Shown: one piece after another, positions 29,798 through 40,028 of the stretch
Numbering within the stretch: position 1 is the stretch's first letter
Layout: every line of letters starts with the position of its first letter
NCBI GenBank assembly: GCA_963714205.1
Contig: CAVQNQ010000004.1
Coordinates: forward strand, 310,001 to 374,000
Direction: 5' to 3'
Source of the DNA: CAVQNQ01 sp963714205
GTDB lineage: Bacteria > Acidobacteriota > Terriglobia > Bryobacterales > Bryobacteraceae
Length of the DNA: 64,000 nt
The notes under the pieces: generated by a model
What the model saw: the letters and a program-made list of their open reading frames with translations, nothing else
Databases searched by the model: none
Told to the model about the DNA's origin: nothing
Made by a program: the position numbers and the translations under genes

Positions 29798-30387
29798 CAG
29801 GCGGACTCCTTTGGGGGGGCCGAAAGAGAACTCACCGCGGAGACGCGGAGACGCGGAGAATTACGCGGAGGAAGAGTAGGGAGAATGGATTCGGTTGACG
29901 GTTCGGGGTTCGAACTCTTCCCCGGATGGCGCGCGGAGGGAGCGGAGTCACCTGCCGCAATGGCAGGCCCGGCGTAATGGTTGACGATTCTCTTTAGACC
30001 TTTCTTGAGGATAGGGACATTGAAGTTGATGAGAAGCCCTACGGGCTTGCCGGAAGCTTTCAGATACGTGAGGAGTTGCGCGGAGTGTATGGGCAGGAGG
30101 TCATTAATGGATTTGATTTCGACAATTACCGAGTCCTCGACGACCAAATCCATCTTATAGCCGCAATCCAATCTGATCCCTTTATAAGCACACGCCAAGT
30201 GCACCTGCTTTTGAAAGCGGAGTCCTAATTGACCTAACTCATAACAGAGACATGCCTCATAAGCCGATTCCAGAAGCCCCGGCCCCAGATGTCGGTGAAC
30301 CTCAATGGCCGCGCCGATAATCCGCTCGGTGAGCCGGTTCTCCGCTCCCTCTGCGATCTCAGGTTCTGACTTTGACTCATTTCCCAT
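29797..30387 (-). CDS. GxxExxY-family protein, inserted in the MoxR operon
   Basis: 196 residues from the ATG at 30387 (an in-frame TTG lies two codons earlier). The family signature is GLLESAY at residues 37-43, preceded by NRLTERIIGAAIEVHRHLGP and followed by a PD-(D/E)XK-like core (YKMDLVVEDSVIVEIKSIND). The GxxExxY family (TIGR04256, PDDEXK_3) is of unknown function. The last 30-40 residues (NSPRLRVSAVSSLSAPP) are the translation of the GGAGACGC-type repeat at the cassette end and are not part of the family fold. The ribosome binding site GGAG comes from the repeat at the other end. It is an intruder by family, by its repeats and by position. Confidence 0.85.
   Translation of the reverse strand: MGNESKSEPEIAEGAENRLTERIIGAAIEVHRHLGPGLLESAYEACLCYELGQLGLRFQKQVHLACAYKGIRLDCGYKMDLVVEDSVIVEIKSINDLLPIHSAQLLTYLKASGKPVGLLINFNVPILKKGLKRIVNHYAGPAIAAGDSAPSARHPGKSSNPEPSTESILPTLPPRNSPRLRVSAVSSLSAPPKESA
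29829..29848 (+). repeat. Inverted repeat, left copy (GxxExxY cassette)
   Basis: AACTCACCGCGGAGACGCGG is the exact reverse complement of 30415-30434. The unit continues inward as further GACGCGGAGA copies. It falls inside the 3' part of the GxxExxY reading frame. Confidence 0.9.
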
Positions 30388-30414
30388 TTTCAAACTCCGC
30401 GAATCTCCGCGCCG

Positions 30415-30432
30415 CCGCGTCTCCGCGGTGAG

Positions 30433-30434
<2 letters not shown>
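30415..30434 (+). repeat. Inverted repeat, right copy (GxxExxY cassette)
   Basis: CCGCGTCTCCGCGGTGAGTT pairs exactly with 29829-29848. Its outer end provides the last two bases of the moxR TAA stop (TAA at 30435-30433), and CCGCG/CTCCGCG units extend inward to about 30396, just before the GxxExxY start. Confidence 0.9.
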
Positions 30435-31458
<1,024 letters not shown>

Positions 31459-31471
31459 GATCGTTCCAATC

Positions 31472-33607
31472 TCACTTCTTCACGCTGTCGCGGGGGGCTT
31501 GTTCGCTTTCCGCGCTTAGTTCCAGGAGTAACTTCTGCGCCGGGCGGAATCCGGGCGCAGCTTCCAGCGAGGCCAACAGCTCGTCCTTGGCCTCGTCGGG
31601 CTGGTGGTTCAGGCGGTAGGCGCGCGCCAGGTCGTAGTGCGCCTGGGCGGGGTCGAGCGGGCCGCGCGCCACCACCGCGCGGAATTCGCGCACGGCTCCG
31701 GCGGCATTTCCCTCGTCGAGCCACAACGCGCCGAGCCGCTGGTGCAGGTCGGCGTCCTCGGGGTAGATCAGATTCAGGCGGTCCAGCACCTCGGCGGCTT
31801 CCTTCTTGCGCCCCCCAACGGCCAGCGCGGCGGCCAGTTGCTTGATGCTCTCGGGATTGCGCCCGCCCTTGTGCACATAGCGTTCCAACTCATCCATAGC
31901 GGCCGCTTGATTGCCTTTGGCGGTGTAAGCCTGGGCCAAAAACTCGTAGACGCTGGCGGCCTCGACGTAGTCGGGATATAGATCGCGAATCGCCGTGCCC
32001 TCTTTAATTACCGCGTCCCAATCCTTCTTGCCGGCCGATTCGGCCACCTGCTTGACGCCCTTCTGCCACTGGTCGAAGCCATCCACCATGCTCTTGGTCG
32101 AAGCTTCCACCGAGGCGATGAATTGCTTGTCGAACTCGGCCGGCTCCATCTTCAGCTCTTTGCGAATGACCGCGGAGGTCTCATCGCCCTGGCCGAAATC
32201 GTGAATCATGGCCAGCAGCGTATTCCAGCCGAACTTATCGTTAATGTAATCGCAGATGCGGCCCGCCTGAAAGTAACTGACGATAACCTGCACCTCGGTC
32301 TTAGGGTGGACGAATCCGCGATCCATCTCGGCTACCGGCAGCAGTTCTTTGTTCTTGATGGCCATCAGGATTTCCGGCGTGATGCGGTCGCCCCATTCGG
32401 GCGAGGCGGCGGTCTCCTCGTGCACCGCCATGCCCTCGGTGAACCAGCGCGGCACCCGATGGTTGGTCATCGCCAGCGTGAAGACGTGGCTCATTTCGTG
32501 CCACAGCGTCGAATCCCAGTGGAAGCTGCCGGGCGTGCGGCCGGAGGGGCTGTCCATAGCGATGGCGTATCCGAAGGTCACGCCGAGGGCGCCCAGGCCG
32601 GGCATGCCGAGCGTGCGCACCGCGAAATCCTCGTGATCGGGATAAGCCTCCACCTGGACCGGCTGCGCCAGCTTGAACTGGTACTTCTTCTCGTAAGTGG
32701 CGATGGCGCGCCTCATCTCGGATTCGAAGTAGGGGCGCAGCAGCTCGGCTTCCTTGCGGTTCAGTTTGAGGATCGTGCGATCGGTCTGGAAAGTCACGAA
32801 GTTCTTGTAACTATCCATCAACTTCAAGCTGTTGCGTGTCGCTTTATCTTGGAAGCCGTTGTTATAGCAGGTCTCGAGCTGCCGGTAGGCCTCCTCGTTG
32901 CGGCCCAGGCGCATCAGGTTGATGCCGAGCTGGGAGCGCGCACTGTCCAAATTCGGATCGAGGTCGACCGCCTTGCGGAAATACTGGATAGCTTCCTCAT
33001 AGCGCCGGTTGATCATGAAGAAGTGGCCGGCGGTTTCGTATCCGCGGGCCTGGTGCGGGTCCCACGGCGTCTCCTTTTTATCCGCCAGCCAATCGATCAC
33101 CGCCAGGATGGCGCGCCCCTCGACGGAATTGGAATCGATGGCCAGCGCCTTCCTGGCTTCGGCCGCGGCCTTAGCGTTGTCATTGTCTTCGAGCGCCAGG
33201 CTGGCCAGCAGCTCCTGAGCCTCCAGCAGTTTCGGATCGGCGGCCAGAGCTTTCCGCGCCAGCTCTTCGGCGCCGCCCGAGTATTGCTCGGCGGCGATCA
33301 GCGCTAGCCCCAGCAGGGCGCCGGCGTGATCTTTCTTAAGTTCCAGAGCCTCTTGGAAAAGGCCCGCGGCCTCCTCGGCTTGGTCGTGATCGAGAAACAG
33401 GCGGCCCCATCGCACGCGGTAATCGGGATTGGCAGGGAACTTCTCTACCAACAGGCGGAATTCGTTATTGGCGCCTTTATAGTCTCGGGCTTTCCAGAGG
33501 GCTTCGGCCCGCTCGAGGCTCTGGGCACACACCGCCAGTGTGAGTGGGAATGCAACGGCAAAAAGCCGAGCCCAGGCACGCAGGCCCGGGCTGCATCCGA
33601 TTCTCAC
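31472..33607 (-). CDS. Secreted TPR protein with a gluzincin-type metallopeptidase domain
   Basis: 711 residues from a GTG at 33607 that overlaps the upstream stop (GTGA). A signal peptide (ARLFAVAFPLTLAVCAQ) leads into N-terminal TPR repeats (residues 30-270). A peptidase-MA-like domain holds HEMSH at residues 370-374 and a downstream WFTEGMAVHEE, giving the HExxH...E pattern of gluzincins. Further TPR repeats fill residues 540-700. It is predicted to be periplasmic and catalytically complete. Its place between a legumain-like gene and moxR suggests a role in the same envelope process, but no substrate is known. Confidence 0.85.
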   Translation of the reverse strand: MRIGCSPGLRAWARLFAVAFPLTLAVCAQSLERAEALWKARDYKGANNEFRLLVEKFPANPDYRVRWGRLFLDHDQAEEAAGLFQEALELKKDHAGALLGLALIAAEQYSGGAEELARKALAADPKLLEAQELLASLALEDNDNAKAAAEARKALAIDSNSVEGRAILAVIDWLADKKETPWDPHQARGYETAGHFFMINRRYEEAIQYFRKAVDLDPNLDSARSQLGINLMRLGRNEEAYRQLETCYNNGFQDKATRNSLKLMDSYKNFVTFQTDRTILKLNRKEAELLRPYFESEMRRAIATYEKKYQFKLAQPVQVEAYPDHEDFAVRTLGMPGLGALGVTFGYAIAMDSPSGRTPGSFHWDSTLWHEMSHVFTLAMTNHRVPRWFTEGMAVHEETAASPEWGDRITPEILMAIKNKELLPVAEMDRGFVHPKTEVQVIVSYFQAGRICDYINDKFGWNTLLAMIHDFGQGDETSAVIRKELKMEPAEFDKQFIASVEASTKSMVDGFDQWQKGVKQVAESAGKKDWDAVIKEGTAIRDLYPDYVEAASVYEFLAQAYTAKGNQAAAMDELERYVHKGGRNPESIKQLAAALAVGGRKKEAAEVLDRLNLIYPEDADLHQRLGALWLDEGNAAGAVREFRAVVARGPLDPAQAHYDLARAYRLNHQPDEAKDELLASLEAAPGFRPAQKLLLELSAESEQAPRDSVKK

Positions 33608-34521
33608 TTTTCGAGAGCCTCCTGCGTCCGGGCCAAATCCAGGAGAAGTGCGGTCAGTTGCTTCTTATACTCGGCTTCCGGCATAGCGGCCTTTTCATAT
33701 TTGAGCTTGTCGATGGCTTGTTCGAGCTGCTCCTTCTTGTCGAGCAGGGCGCGCTTGGCGGGGTCGCGCGCGGCGGCGGCATTGGCGCCCAGCCGCACCA
33801 CGGGAAAAACCGCGGCCAGGCGGCCCTCGCCGTTCTCGGGGGATGGGTTGCGTTCACCCTCGCCCTTCCCGGTATCTTCCAGAACGGCATGCTCGGTGGA
33901 GAGGCGCTTCTGGGTGTCGTAGAACTCGCTGGTCTTGCGCTCGGCGAAATGGAAGGCCTCCAGCGCCGAGACGCTTTCGTTCTTGTCGGTGTCCGCGGCC
34001 GGATCGCGCAGGGCCTCGGCCCAGTAGCGCGCGAACACGGTGGCATTCTTCTCGCTTCCCGTCTTGGTAGCCGAGATGACCACGCGATTGGGCTTGCGCA
34101 GGAACTCGATGGAGCCGCCGCTCGAGCTGGTCATATTGACCACTAACTGGCGCGCGGCCGGGATCCGGTCGAGCAGCGAGGCGAGCTCGACGCCCGTGAT
34201 ATCCGGCCCGGGGATGTTGAACTTGTACTCGACGCCGTCATCCGAACCGTGCCCGATGAGCATCAGCACGAACGCGTCGGCGGGCTTCACCTGGCGCGTG
34301 AGATCGGCGAAGCGCGCGCGGATCTCGTCACGCGTGGGCGCCTGCAGAGTGACCACCACGGCATCGCCGCCCGCGCGCTTCAGGCTCGTATCGATGTCTT
34401 CGGCCCACATCTTGAAGCGCTGGTCGTAATCTGCCTCGCCGCCCAGACCGGCGATGGTCAGATAAAAAGTGGCGGCGGGCGCGCTCAGCGCGGCGGCCGC
34501 CAGCAGCACGGCCAGCTTCAT
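33604..34521 (-). CDS. Secreted C13/caspase-like protein lacking the catalytic cysteine
   Basis: 305 residues from the ATG at 34521, which overlaps the upstream stop (ATGA); a signal peptide MKLAVLLAAAALSAPAA follows. The fold is that of clan CD peptidases: a central strand FVLMLIGHGSDDG with the catalytic-position His91, and a second strand QLVVNMTSSSGGSIEFL where legumains and caspases have C-x-S-G. Here the cysteine position is Ser132 (codon AGC), so hydrolysis by the usual mechanism is not expected. An EF-hand-like DTDKNESVSALEAF and STEHAVLEDT, both usual in bacterial C13-like proteins, are retained. A charged coiled coil fills the C-terminus. It is probably a binding or scaffold protein. 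Confidence 0.75.
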   Translation of the reverse strand: MKLAVLLAAAALSAPAATFYLTIAGLGGEADYDQRFKMWAEDIDTSLKRAGGDAVVVTLQAPTRDEIRARFADLTRQVKPADAFVLMLIGHGSDDGVEYKFNIPGPDITGVELASLLDRIPAARQLVVNMTSSSGGSIEFLRKPNRVVISATKTGSEKNATVFARYWAEALRDPAADTDKNESVSALEAFHFAERKTSEFYDTQKRLSTEHAVLEDTGKGEGERNPSPENGEGRLAAVFPVVRLGANAAAARDPAKRALLDKKEQLEQAIDKLKYEKAAMPEAEYKKQLTALLLDLARTQEALEK

Positions 34522-36794
34522 ACCACCCCCCACTTGCGGCGCAGCAGCCATTCGGAGGCCCGTATGCCCAAGACCAACAGGAAGACGATCGGCATATCCC
34601 ATAAGTCGCGCGTCTCGCGCGTGGTGATGCCGGCCTCGGAATACGAGATTTCGCTGGCCAGCTTGGCGGCGCCCGCGGGCGTGTAGTAGCGTCCGCCGGT
34701 CTGGTCCGACAGCTTTTCGAGCAGCTCGCGATTCTGCGAGGTGTGGAAATTTTCGGCCACGCCGTCCTCGCGGCGGAAGGTGAGCACGTCGTGCCCGATC
34801 TCCTCTTGCTCGCGGCCGGCAAGAATCTCGGCGACGTACGAGCCGGGCTTTTCGGCGGTCCATTCGGCCGTGTAGACGCCCTCTTCGAGCGGTTGCGGCG
34901 CCAGCTCGATGGTGGCGCTGGAGCCATCCGGCGAAATGAAGCGGGCCTGCACCTTGGCGTTGTTCACGGGCTTGTATTCCTTGTCGCGCACCTCGACGCG
35001 CAGGGGCACGCGGGTGTCGTCGGCCAGCACGGATTTGGGCGTGGAAGAGGTCACCTGGCCGGGCGTGTCGGTCACCAGATACCGGAACATCTGCTGCCAG
35101 AAGGTGGCGTGGGTCTTATCGGTGTGGTCCTGCCACATCTTCCAGCGCCAGCTTCCCCCGGTGGCGAAGACCGCGCTTCGCCCGCGGCCGTAGTTTTCCG
35201 TCACCAGCAGCGGGAAAGGATGCCGGCCGGTGGGAGTGGATTCCAGCAGCACGGTGGCCCCCGGCTTGGGGTCGCCCACTTCCTGCCAGTTGGCCATCAT
35301 CGGCATCTTCTTCCAGCGCTCCAGGTTGCGGGCCGGATCGTCGTCCAGCCGGCAGAGCACGCTCTGGGCTCCGGCGGCGGTCAGTTGCTGGCCCGTGAAA
35401 TCACGGTGGAAGGTGTTCTTGGAATCGGGCAGCTTGACGGGGATCAGGTCGGCCAGTGACGAAGTGGCGTAGCCGCCGTCGGAGAGCGAGGCCCGCCCGC
35501 CCAGAAAAAGCACGCCGCCGCCGCGCCGGTCCACGAAATCGTGGATCAACTGCTGCTCGGTGGAGGTGAAGTAGTTGGCCGCCGAGGTGCCGATGATCAG
35601 CCCCTGAAACGGGAACAGGTCCTCCGCCTTGGCGGGGAAACCGTCTTCGAGCGCCTTGGGACCCATGTCGTCGGGAAACTGGCGGGAGATCTTGTTCTCG
35701 GTGGTGCGCAGCATGGCCGCGATCTCGATATCGGGATAGTCGTCCAGCGCGCGGCGTATGAACTTGTACTCCCAGCGCGGCTCGCCCTCGAAGTAGAAGA
35801 TGCGCGGCTTGCGGGATTCCACGTTGACCATCCGGCTCACCCGGTTATTCCCGGTGTTCTCCTCGCCGGGAAGAGGCTCGACCGCTATATCCAGCGTGCG
35901 TGGTCCGGCATCGCCGCAGTTGAAAACCACGGACTCGGTCTGAAGTTGCCCATCCGGCTTGATGGCAACATCCTGGGTGGCCAGCACCTTGGCACCGTCG
36001 CGCACCGTCAGCCGCGCCTTGCTGCCCGAGTAGCCGTAGCTTTCGAGTGTCACCAGCGCGGTGAGCCGCGATTGCGGGAGCGCGCGCGGCGGCACCAGGG
36101 CGTCGGTGATTTCTATGTCTCGCGCGGGATGCTCGCGGCCGAACCCTATGGTGTGGACCGGAATGCGCTGGCGCCGGATAGCCGCCACGGTTTCGCGATC
36201 GATGCCGCCGGCGTTATCCGCGCCGTCGCTCATCACGACGATGGCGCCCAAGGGCAGGGAAGAGGACTCCGCCAGCACGCGCTCCAGAGTATCCCCAATG
36301 CGCGAGGCGGGCTCGGAACCGCTGAGCTGATCGGTCTTCTGGATGCGCGCCGGCTCTTTCCCGAACTTATAGAGCCGCACCTGGAAGCGGTCCGAGAGCG
36401 ATTGCAGAAGTCCCTCGTCGAGGATCGCCCGCGCGGCGGCCTCGCGGGTTCCCGAGGCATCCGCGATAGACATGGAACGCGAGTCATCCACCAGGACCGC
36501 GATCACGTTCTGCTGCCGCCGCAGCGTGGCCACGCTCAGAGCCGGGTGCCACAGCAGAAACAACAGCAGCGCCACCATGGCGGTTTCCAGCAGCCAGACG
36601 GCAATGGGGCGCAGCCCGCTCAGCATGCCGTGATTCCGGCGAACGTGCCAGAACAGCAAGCCCGCCGCGGCGAGAATGGCCGCCGCGAGCGCCCACAGGG
36701 GCCACGGCGTCAGTAGTACGAAGTGGCCTTTGTGAAAAACGGCGGCCGGATACTTGAACAGGATTTCAAACATGCGATTCCCATCAAGGAACAT
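34518..36794 (-). CDS. Membrane VWA protein with glutamine-amidotransferase-like domain
   Basis: 758 residues. Two transmembrane helices (about residues 27-50 and 61-82) precede a VWA domain with MIDAS DDSRS (Asp103-Ser107). A middle region of beta domains follows, then a class I glutamine-amidotransferase-like segment (PFQGLIIGTSAANYFTS onward; no catalytic cysteine is seen) and a C-terminal helix (LWDMPIVFLLVLGIRASEWL). It is the first gene of the MoxR operon. The start is the ATG at 36794; an internal ATG seven codons later is possible. TATAAG ends 8 bases before the first ATG and could be the -10 box. It shares its layout with BatA-type proteins further down the operon. Confidence 0.85.
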   Translation of the reverse strand: MFLDGNRMFEILFKYPAAVFHKGHFVLLTPWPLWALAAAILAAAGLLFWHVRRNHGMLSGLRPIAVWLLETAMVALLLFLLWHPALSVATLRRQQNVIAVLVDDSRSMSIADASGTREAAARAILDEGLLQSLSDRFQVRLYKFGKEPARIQKTDQLSGSEPASRIGDTLERVLAESSSLPLGAIVVMSDGADNAGGIDRETVAAIRRQRIPVHTIGFGREHPARDIEITDALVPPRALPQSRLTALVTLESYGYSGSKARLTVRDGAKVLATQDVAIKPDGQLQTESVVFNCGDAGPRTLDIAVEPLPGEENTGNNRVSRMVNVESRKPRIFYFEGEPRWEYKFIRRALDDYPDIEIAAMLRTTENKISRQFPDDMGPKALEDGFPAKAEDLFPFQGLIIGTSAANYFTSTEQQLIHDFVDRRGGGVLFLGGRASLSDGGYATSSLADLIPVKLPDSKNTFHRDFTGQQLTAAGAQSVLCRLDDDPARNLERWKKMPMMANWQEVGDPKPGATVLLESTPTGRHPFPLLVTENYGRGRSAVFATGGSWRWKMWQDHTDKTHATFWQQMFRYLVTDTPGQVTSSTPKSVLADDTRVPLRVEVRDKEYKPVNNAKVQARFISPDGSSATIELAPQPLEEGVYTAEWTAEKPGSYVAEILAGREQEEIGHDVLTFRREDGVAENFHTSQNRELLEKLSDQTGGRYYTPAGAAKLASEISYSEAGITTRETRDLWDMPIVFLLVLGIRASEWLLRRKWGVV

Positions 36795-36946
36795 CGCGAT
36801 CCCTTATAGACGTGACTGGCGCTCGATAAGATACAGACAGCCCCACATCCCTGGGCGGTTCGAATATGCGGGCGCATTTCGCGAAGCCCTCGTATGTCGA
36901 AAGGATAGCATGGCCGCCAAATGCCGGCTGGCGGCTGTGCCGAATA

Positions 36947-37441
36947 TCACGTTGAGGAGCGTATTGCGGCGGCGGCCGCCTCCAGTCGGGCGAGATAATC
37001 GGCGGCCGCGGGGTCTCCTTCGCGTGGCGCCCACGGGGCAAAATCCTTGTCGTTGGCCTGCGAGTACGGGCCCGGCTTCACCTCGTAACAGACCGCGTGC
37101 GGGCTGAGCACAGCCAGGCTGTGCCACACGCCGGCGCCCACGTCGATGCCGATGATGCCCCGCCCGAGTATGTGCGCGCCCGCGATAGTCCCGGAATCTT
37201 CAAAGGTAAAGAAAGCCACCTCTCCCTCCAGGATCAGAAACGACTCCGTTTTGGGCGGATCCAGGTGACGGTGGGGAGCGATATACGTGCCTCGCGCCAT
37301 TACGTTCAGAAACCGGTGCGGGTTCTCCTCCATGCCGCCATGGAAGTTATGGTTGGTGCGCAGCCGCGGCGACCGGCGCGCGCGCTCGACGAGAGCCGGG
37401 AATAGGGCCGTGTCCAACAACTGGATGCGGGCATCGTTCAT
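36947..37441 (-). CDS. WbuC-family cupin-fold metalloprotein
   Basis: 164 residues from the ATG at 37441. It matches the WbuC cupin family through NPHRFLNVMARGTYIAPHRH, then KTESFLILEGEVAFFTF and VGAGVWHSL, which supply the metal-binding histidines of a single beta-barrel. WbuC-like proteins are often coded near O-antigen or nucleotide-sugar genes, but none is adjacent here, and the biochemical role is not established. It ends about 150 bp upstream of the MoxR operon on the same strand and starts 57 bp after the DJ-1/PfpI gene, so it could be co-transcribed with the latter. Confidence 0.85.
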   Translation of the reverse strand: MNDARIQLLDTALFPALVERARRSPRLRTNHNFHGGMEENPHRFLNVMARGTYIAPHRHLDPPKTESFLILEGEVAFFTFEDSGTIAGAHILGRGIIGIDVGAGVWHSLAVLSPHAVCYEVKPGPYSQANDKDFAPWAPREGDPAAADYLARLEAAAAAIRSST

Positions 37442-37498
37442 CCCACTATGATGGATAGGAGATCGCCTTTCCCGCAAGACCGGAAACGGCCTCCCGGG

Positions 37499-38089
37499 TT
37501 AAGCTTGGGCCGCGCCCGCGGCGCCTTCCATCACTTCGAGGAACCGCGCCAGCCAGGCGGGGTGCGCCGTCCAGGCCGGCCCGCTCACCAGGTTGCCGTC
37601 CACGTAGGCTTCGTTCCATCCCAGCGGCACGTACTTTCCGCCGGCCAGCTCGATTTCGGGGCCGCAGGCGGGATATGCGGAAAGGGACCGCCCCTCGAGC
37701 ACGCCTGCGGCGGTCAGCATTTGCGCTCCGTGGCACAGCGCCGCCACGGGCTTGGCCGCCTCGAAGAAATGGCGTACCATGGCGAGGACGCGGGCGTCCA
37801 GGCGCAGGTACTCCGGCGCGCGCCCACCCGGCAGCACCAGGGCATCGTACTCTTCCACCTTGATCTTGTCGAAATCGACGTTGAGGGTGAAGTTGTGGCC
37901 GCGTTTTTCGCTGTAAGTCTGATCGCCCTCGAAATCGTGGATGGCCGTGCGGACGGCCTCGCCCGCGCTCTTGTTCGGACACACCGCATCCACCGCGTGG
38001 CCAACCATCTGGAGAGCCTGAAACGGCACCATGGCTTCGTAATCTTCGACGAAGTCGCCCACAATCATGAGAATCTTCCGCGCTTTCAT
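37499..38089 (-). CDS. DJ-1/PfpI-family protein
   Basis: 196 residues. The start is placed at the second of two ATGs (38089) because AAAGGAG sits 6 bases before it, whereas it touches the first (38095). The nucleophile-elbow cysteine is Cys119 in VAALCHGAQML, with the conserved glutamate in GDFVEDYEA near residue 15. VLPGGRAPEYLR is a subfamily mark. Members include proteases, glyoxalases/deglycases and chaperones; which applies is not clear. A paralogue with the same GGRAPEYLR signature but no nucleophile lies at 47181-47729. It is divergent from the GAF protein gene. Confidence 0.88.
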   Translation of the reverse strand: MKARKILMIVGDFVEDYEAMVPFQALQMVGHAVDAVCPNKSAGEAVRTAIHDFEGDQTYSEKRGHNFTLNVDFDKIKVEEYDALVLPGGRAPEYLRLDARVLAMVRHFFEAAKPVAALCHGAQMLTAAGVLEGRSLSAYPACGPEIELAGGKYVPLGWNEAYVDGNLVSGPAWTAHPAWLARFLEVMEGAAGAAQA

Positions 38090-38204
38090 GCCCATCTCCT
38101 TTTCCCCGCGCCCCCGATTATCGGACCTGGAAACTCAACCGTCAAGCACGATGCGGCGGCTTTCCAGGTGCGCAATCCGATCCGGCGGCGCCGCAGGGCG
38201 AGGC

Positions 38205-38210
38205 TATAAT
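38205..38210 (+). promoter_or_regulatory. TATAAT -10 box abutting the GAF gene
   Basis: A perfect TATAAT hexamer ends directly before the ATG at 38211. Initiation about 7 bases later would fall at the in-frame GTG at 38217, so translation may begin there on a leaderless transcript. Confidence 0.4.
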
Positions 38211-38810
38211 ATGTTTGTGCCCAAGGCCAAAGACCTGGAATCTCGCTTGCAGCGGATCGAAGACCAGCTCCGTCTGTTTCAGAAGATCAGCCGGTTCATG
38301 GTTCGGGAGATGAGTCTGCCGGAGGTGCTCCGGGGGGTCGTATCCCTGGTAGTGGAATTCACGCAATGCGACGCCTGCCTGGTGTACCTGCTGGATGGCG
38401 GGGAATTGGTTTTGTGCGCCTCCAACACGCCCCATCCTTCCACCATTGGGAAATTGCGCATGCGCACCGAGGAAGGCCTTACCGGATGGGTGGCGCGGGA
38501 GCGCCGCCTGCTGGCCATCCCGCGGGAAGCGTATAAGGACCCGCGCTTCAAGAAGTTCGGCGAACTCGAAGAGGACACTTTCGAGGCCTTCCTTTCGGCG
38601 CCCTTGATCGCCCGCAATCGCGTGGTGGGCGTGATCAACGTCCAGCACCGCTTACCGCACCAGCACACCGGCTCGGAGATGGAGGTCCTTACCACCGTCG
38701 GCGAGCAGATCGGATGCGTGCTGGTGCTGGCGCGCATGGCTCCCGGCGCCATCGAATCCGCCAATCACGTGGAGCTGGTGCTTTCCTCCGGGCCGCTGGC
38801 GATGAAATAA
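38211..38810 (+). CDS. GAF-domain protein
   Basis: 199 residues. A short coiled coil (DLESRLQRIEDQLRLFQKIS) leads into one GAF domain (about residues 30-170, with CDACLVYLLDGGELVL, EGLTGWVARERR and APLIARNRVVGVINVQH). There is no output domain, so it is a stand-alone sensor, probably acting by protein contact or binding a small ligand. The ATG at 38211 or the GTG at 38217 could be the start; no Shine-Dalgarno exists because a TATAAT box abuts the ATG. An exported YCF48-like gene follows after 12 bases and may be co-transcribed. Confidence 0.85.
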   Translation: MFVPKAKDLESRLQRIEDQLRLFQKISRFMVREMSLPEVLRGVVSLVVEFTQCDACLVYLLDGGELVLCASNTPHPSTIGKLRMRTEEGLTGWVARERRLLAIPREAYKDPRFKKFGELEEDTFEAFLSAPLIARNRVVGVINVQHRLPHQHTGSEMEVLTTVGEQIGCVLVLARMAPGAIESANHVELVLSSGPLAMK

Positions 38811-38822
38811 TAGGAATCCAGC

Positions 38823-39959
38823 GTGCCTTCCACATGGTTTCGGCTGTTTTGCGCATTCCTGGCCGTATTGGTGTGCGCGCCTTCCCTGCGCGCCCAGCGT
38901 TGGCAGGTACAGTACTTCTACGACAAGAGCGGCTCCGAGCTCGAGATCCGCGATTTCCAATTCGTTTCGGCATCGCGCGGCGTGGCAGTGGGGGAAATCG
39001 AGGAGAAGACTCACCGCAGGTCCGTCGAAGTGATTACCGCCGATGGCGGCGCCCACTGGGATATGCTTCCCCTTCATGAGCCGCCTGTCTCGCTGTTTTT
39101 CCTCAACGAGAACCTGGGCTGGCTGGTCACCTCGAAGAGCATTTGGGTAACCACCGAAGCCGGCCGGAGCTGGCGCAAGCTCGAGAAATCCCCGGAGGGC
39201 GTCTTGCGGGTTTATTTTCTCGATGAGAAGAACGGTTTCGCCGTGGGCATCCGCAAGCTGGCCATGGCTACGCACGATGGCGGCGAACACTGGGCGCCCA
39301 TAACGGAAGCCGCCGACCAGCCCGGCGATGTCCACTACTCGGCATATTCCTGGATTATGTTCGCCACGCCGCTGATGGGCATCGTCACCGGGTGGAACAT
39401 GCCGCCCGACCCCACCGCGCCGAAGCGCCCCGATTGGATGGATCCCGAGGCTACCTTCAAGCACCGCGAGCGGCCGCACCTGGCCCTTTCGATCCAGACC
39501 AGCGACGGCGGCAAAACCTGGAAGCCCTCCTCCAGTTCCACTTTCGGGACCATCACCCGCGTGCGATTTGCCGAGCCCGGCGCGGGCGTGGGAGTGGGGC
39601 TGGTCCAGTATTCGGAAGCCTTCGAGTTCCCCAGCGAGGTGTTCCGCATCGGCCCGGATGGACGCAGCGAAACCATCTACCGGGACAAGAAGATCGCCGT
39701 CACGGACGTCTGGCTGGCGCCGGATGGCACGGCTTACCTGGCGGGAGCCCTGCACGCCAGCCCGATTCGCGATATCCTTCCGGGGAAGATCCAGGTTTTC
39801 AAAGGCCAGGCCAGCACCGCCAAGTTCGGAGACCCGGAAGCCTGGACGCCCATGGAAGTGGATTACCGGGCCGTAGCCAAGGGCGCCCTGCTGGCTGAGG
39901 ACGGCGGACAAATGTGGATGGCCACCGAAGCCGGGATGATTCTGAAGCTGGTCCCCTGA
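38823..39959 (+). CDS. Secreted YCF48/BNR-like beta-propeller protein
   Basis: 378 residues from a GTG at 38823, with a signal peptide (FRLFCAFLAVLVCAPSLRAQ). Repeats such as VSLFFLNENLGWLVTSKSIW and LAMATHDGGEHWAPI are the YCF48/photosystem-II-stability (BNR-like) blades, where the T.DGG..W motif recurs three to four times. It is expected to form a seven-bladed propeller in the periplasm or outside the cell. The plant homologue HCF136 assists photosystem assembly, but in non-photosynthetic bacteria the role is unknown. It lies 12 bases after the GAF gene, with AGGA as a ribosome binding site. Confidence 0.82.
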   Translation: MPSTWFRLFCAFLAVLVCAPSLRAQRWQVQYFYDKSGSELEIRDFQFVSASRGVAVGEIEEKTHRRSVEVITADGGAHWDMLPLHEPPVSLFFLNENLGWLVTSKSIWVTTEAGRSWRKLEKSPEGVLRVYFLDEKNGFAVGIRKLAMATHDGGEHWAPITEAADQPGDVHYSAYSWIMFATPLMGIVTGWNMPPDPTAPKRPDWMDPEATFKHRERPHLALSIQTSDGGKTWKPSSSSTFGTITRVRFAEPGAGVGVGLVQYSEAFEFPSEVFRIGPDGRSETIYRDKKIAVTDVWLAPDGTAYLAGALHASPIRDILPGKIQVFKGQASTAKFGDPEAWTPMEVDYRAVAKGALLAEDGGQMWMATEAGMILKLVP

Positions 39960-40028
39960 GTCGGCTCGCTCCCTGAGGTAGTGGGGTCATAGCGTGGAGA
40001 TGACGGTTTTTTCGAGCTCCGGTGGAAA

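Noticed and set aside
29890..29930. tRNA T-arm-like GGTTCGAA sequence in the GxxExxY gene
   Set aside because: The stem-loop spacing is wrong (11-base loop) and no acceptor, D or anticodon arms are found.
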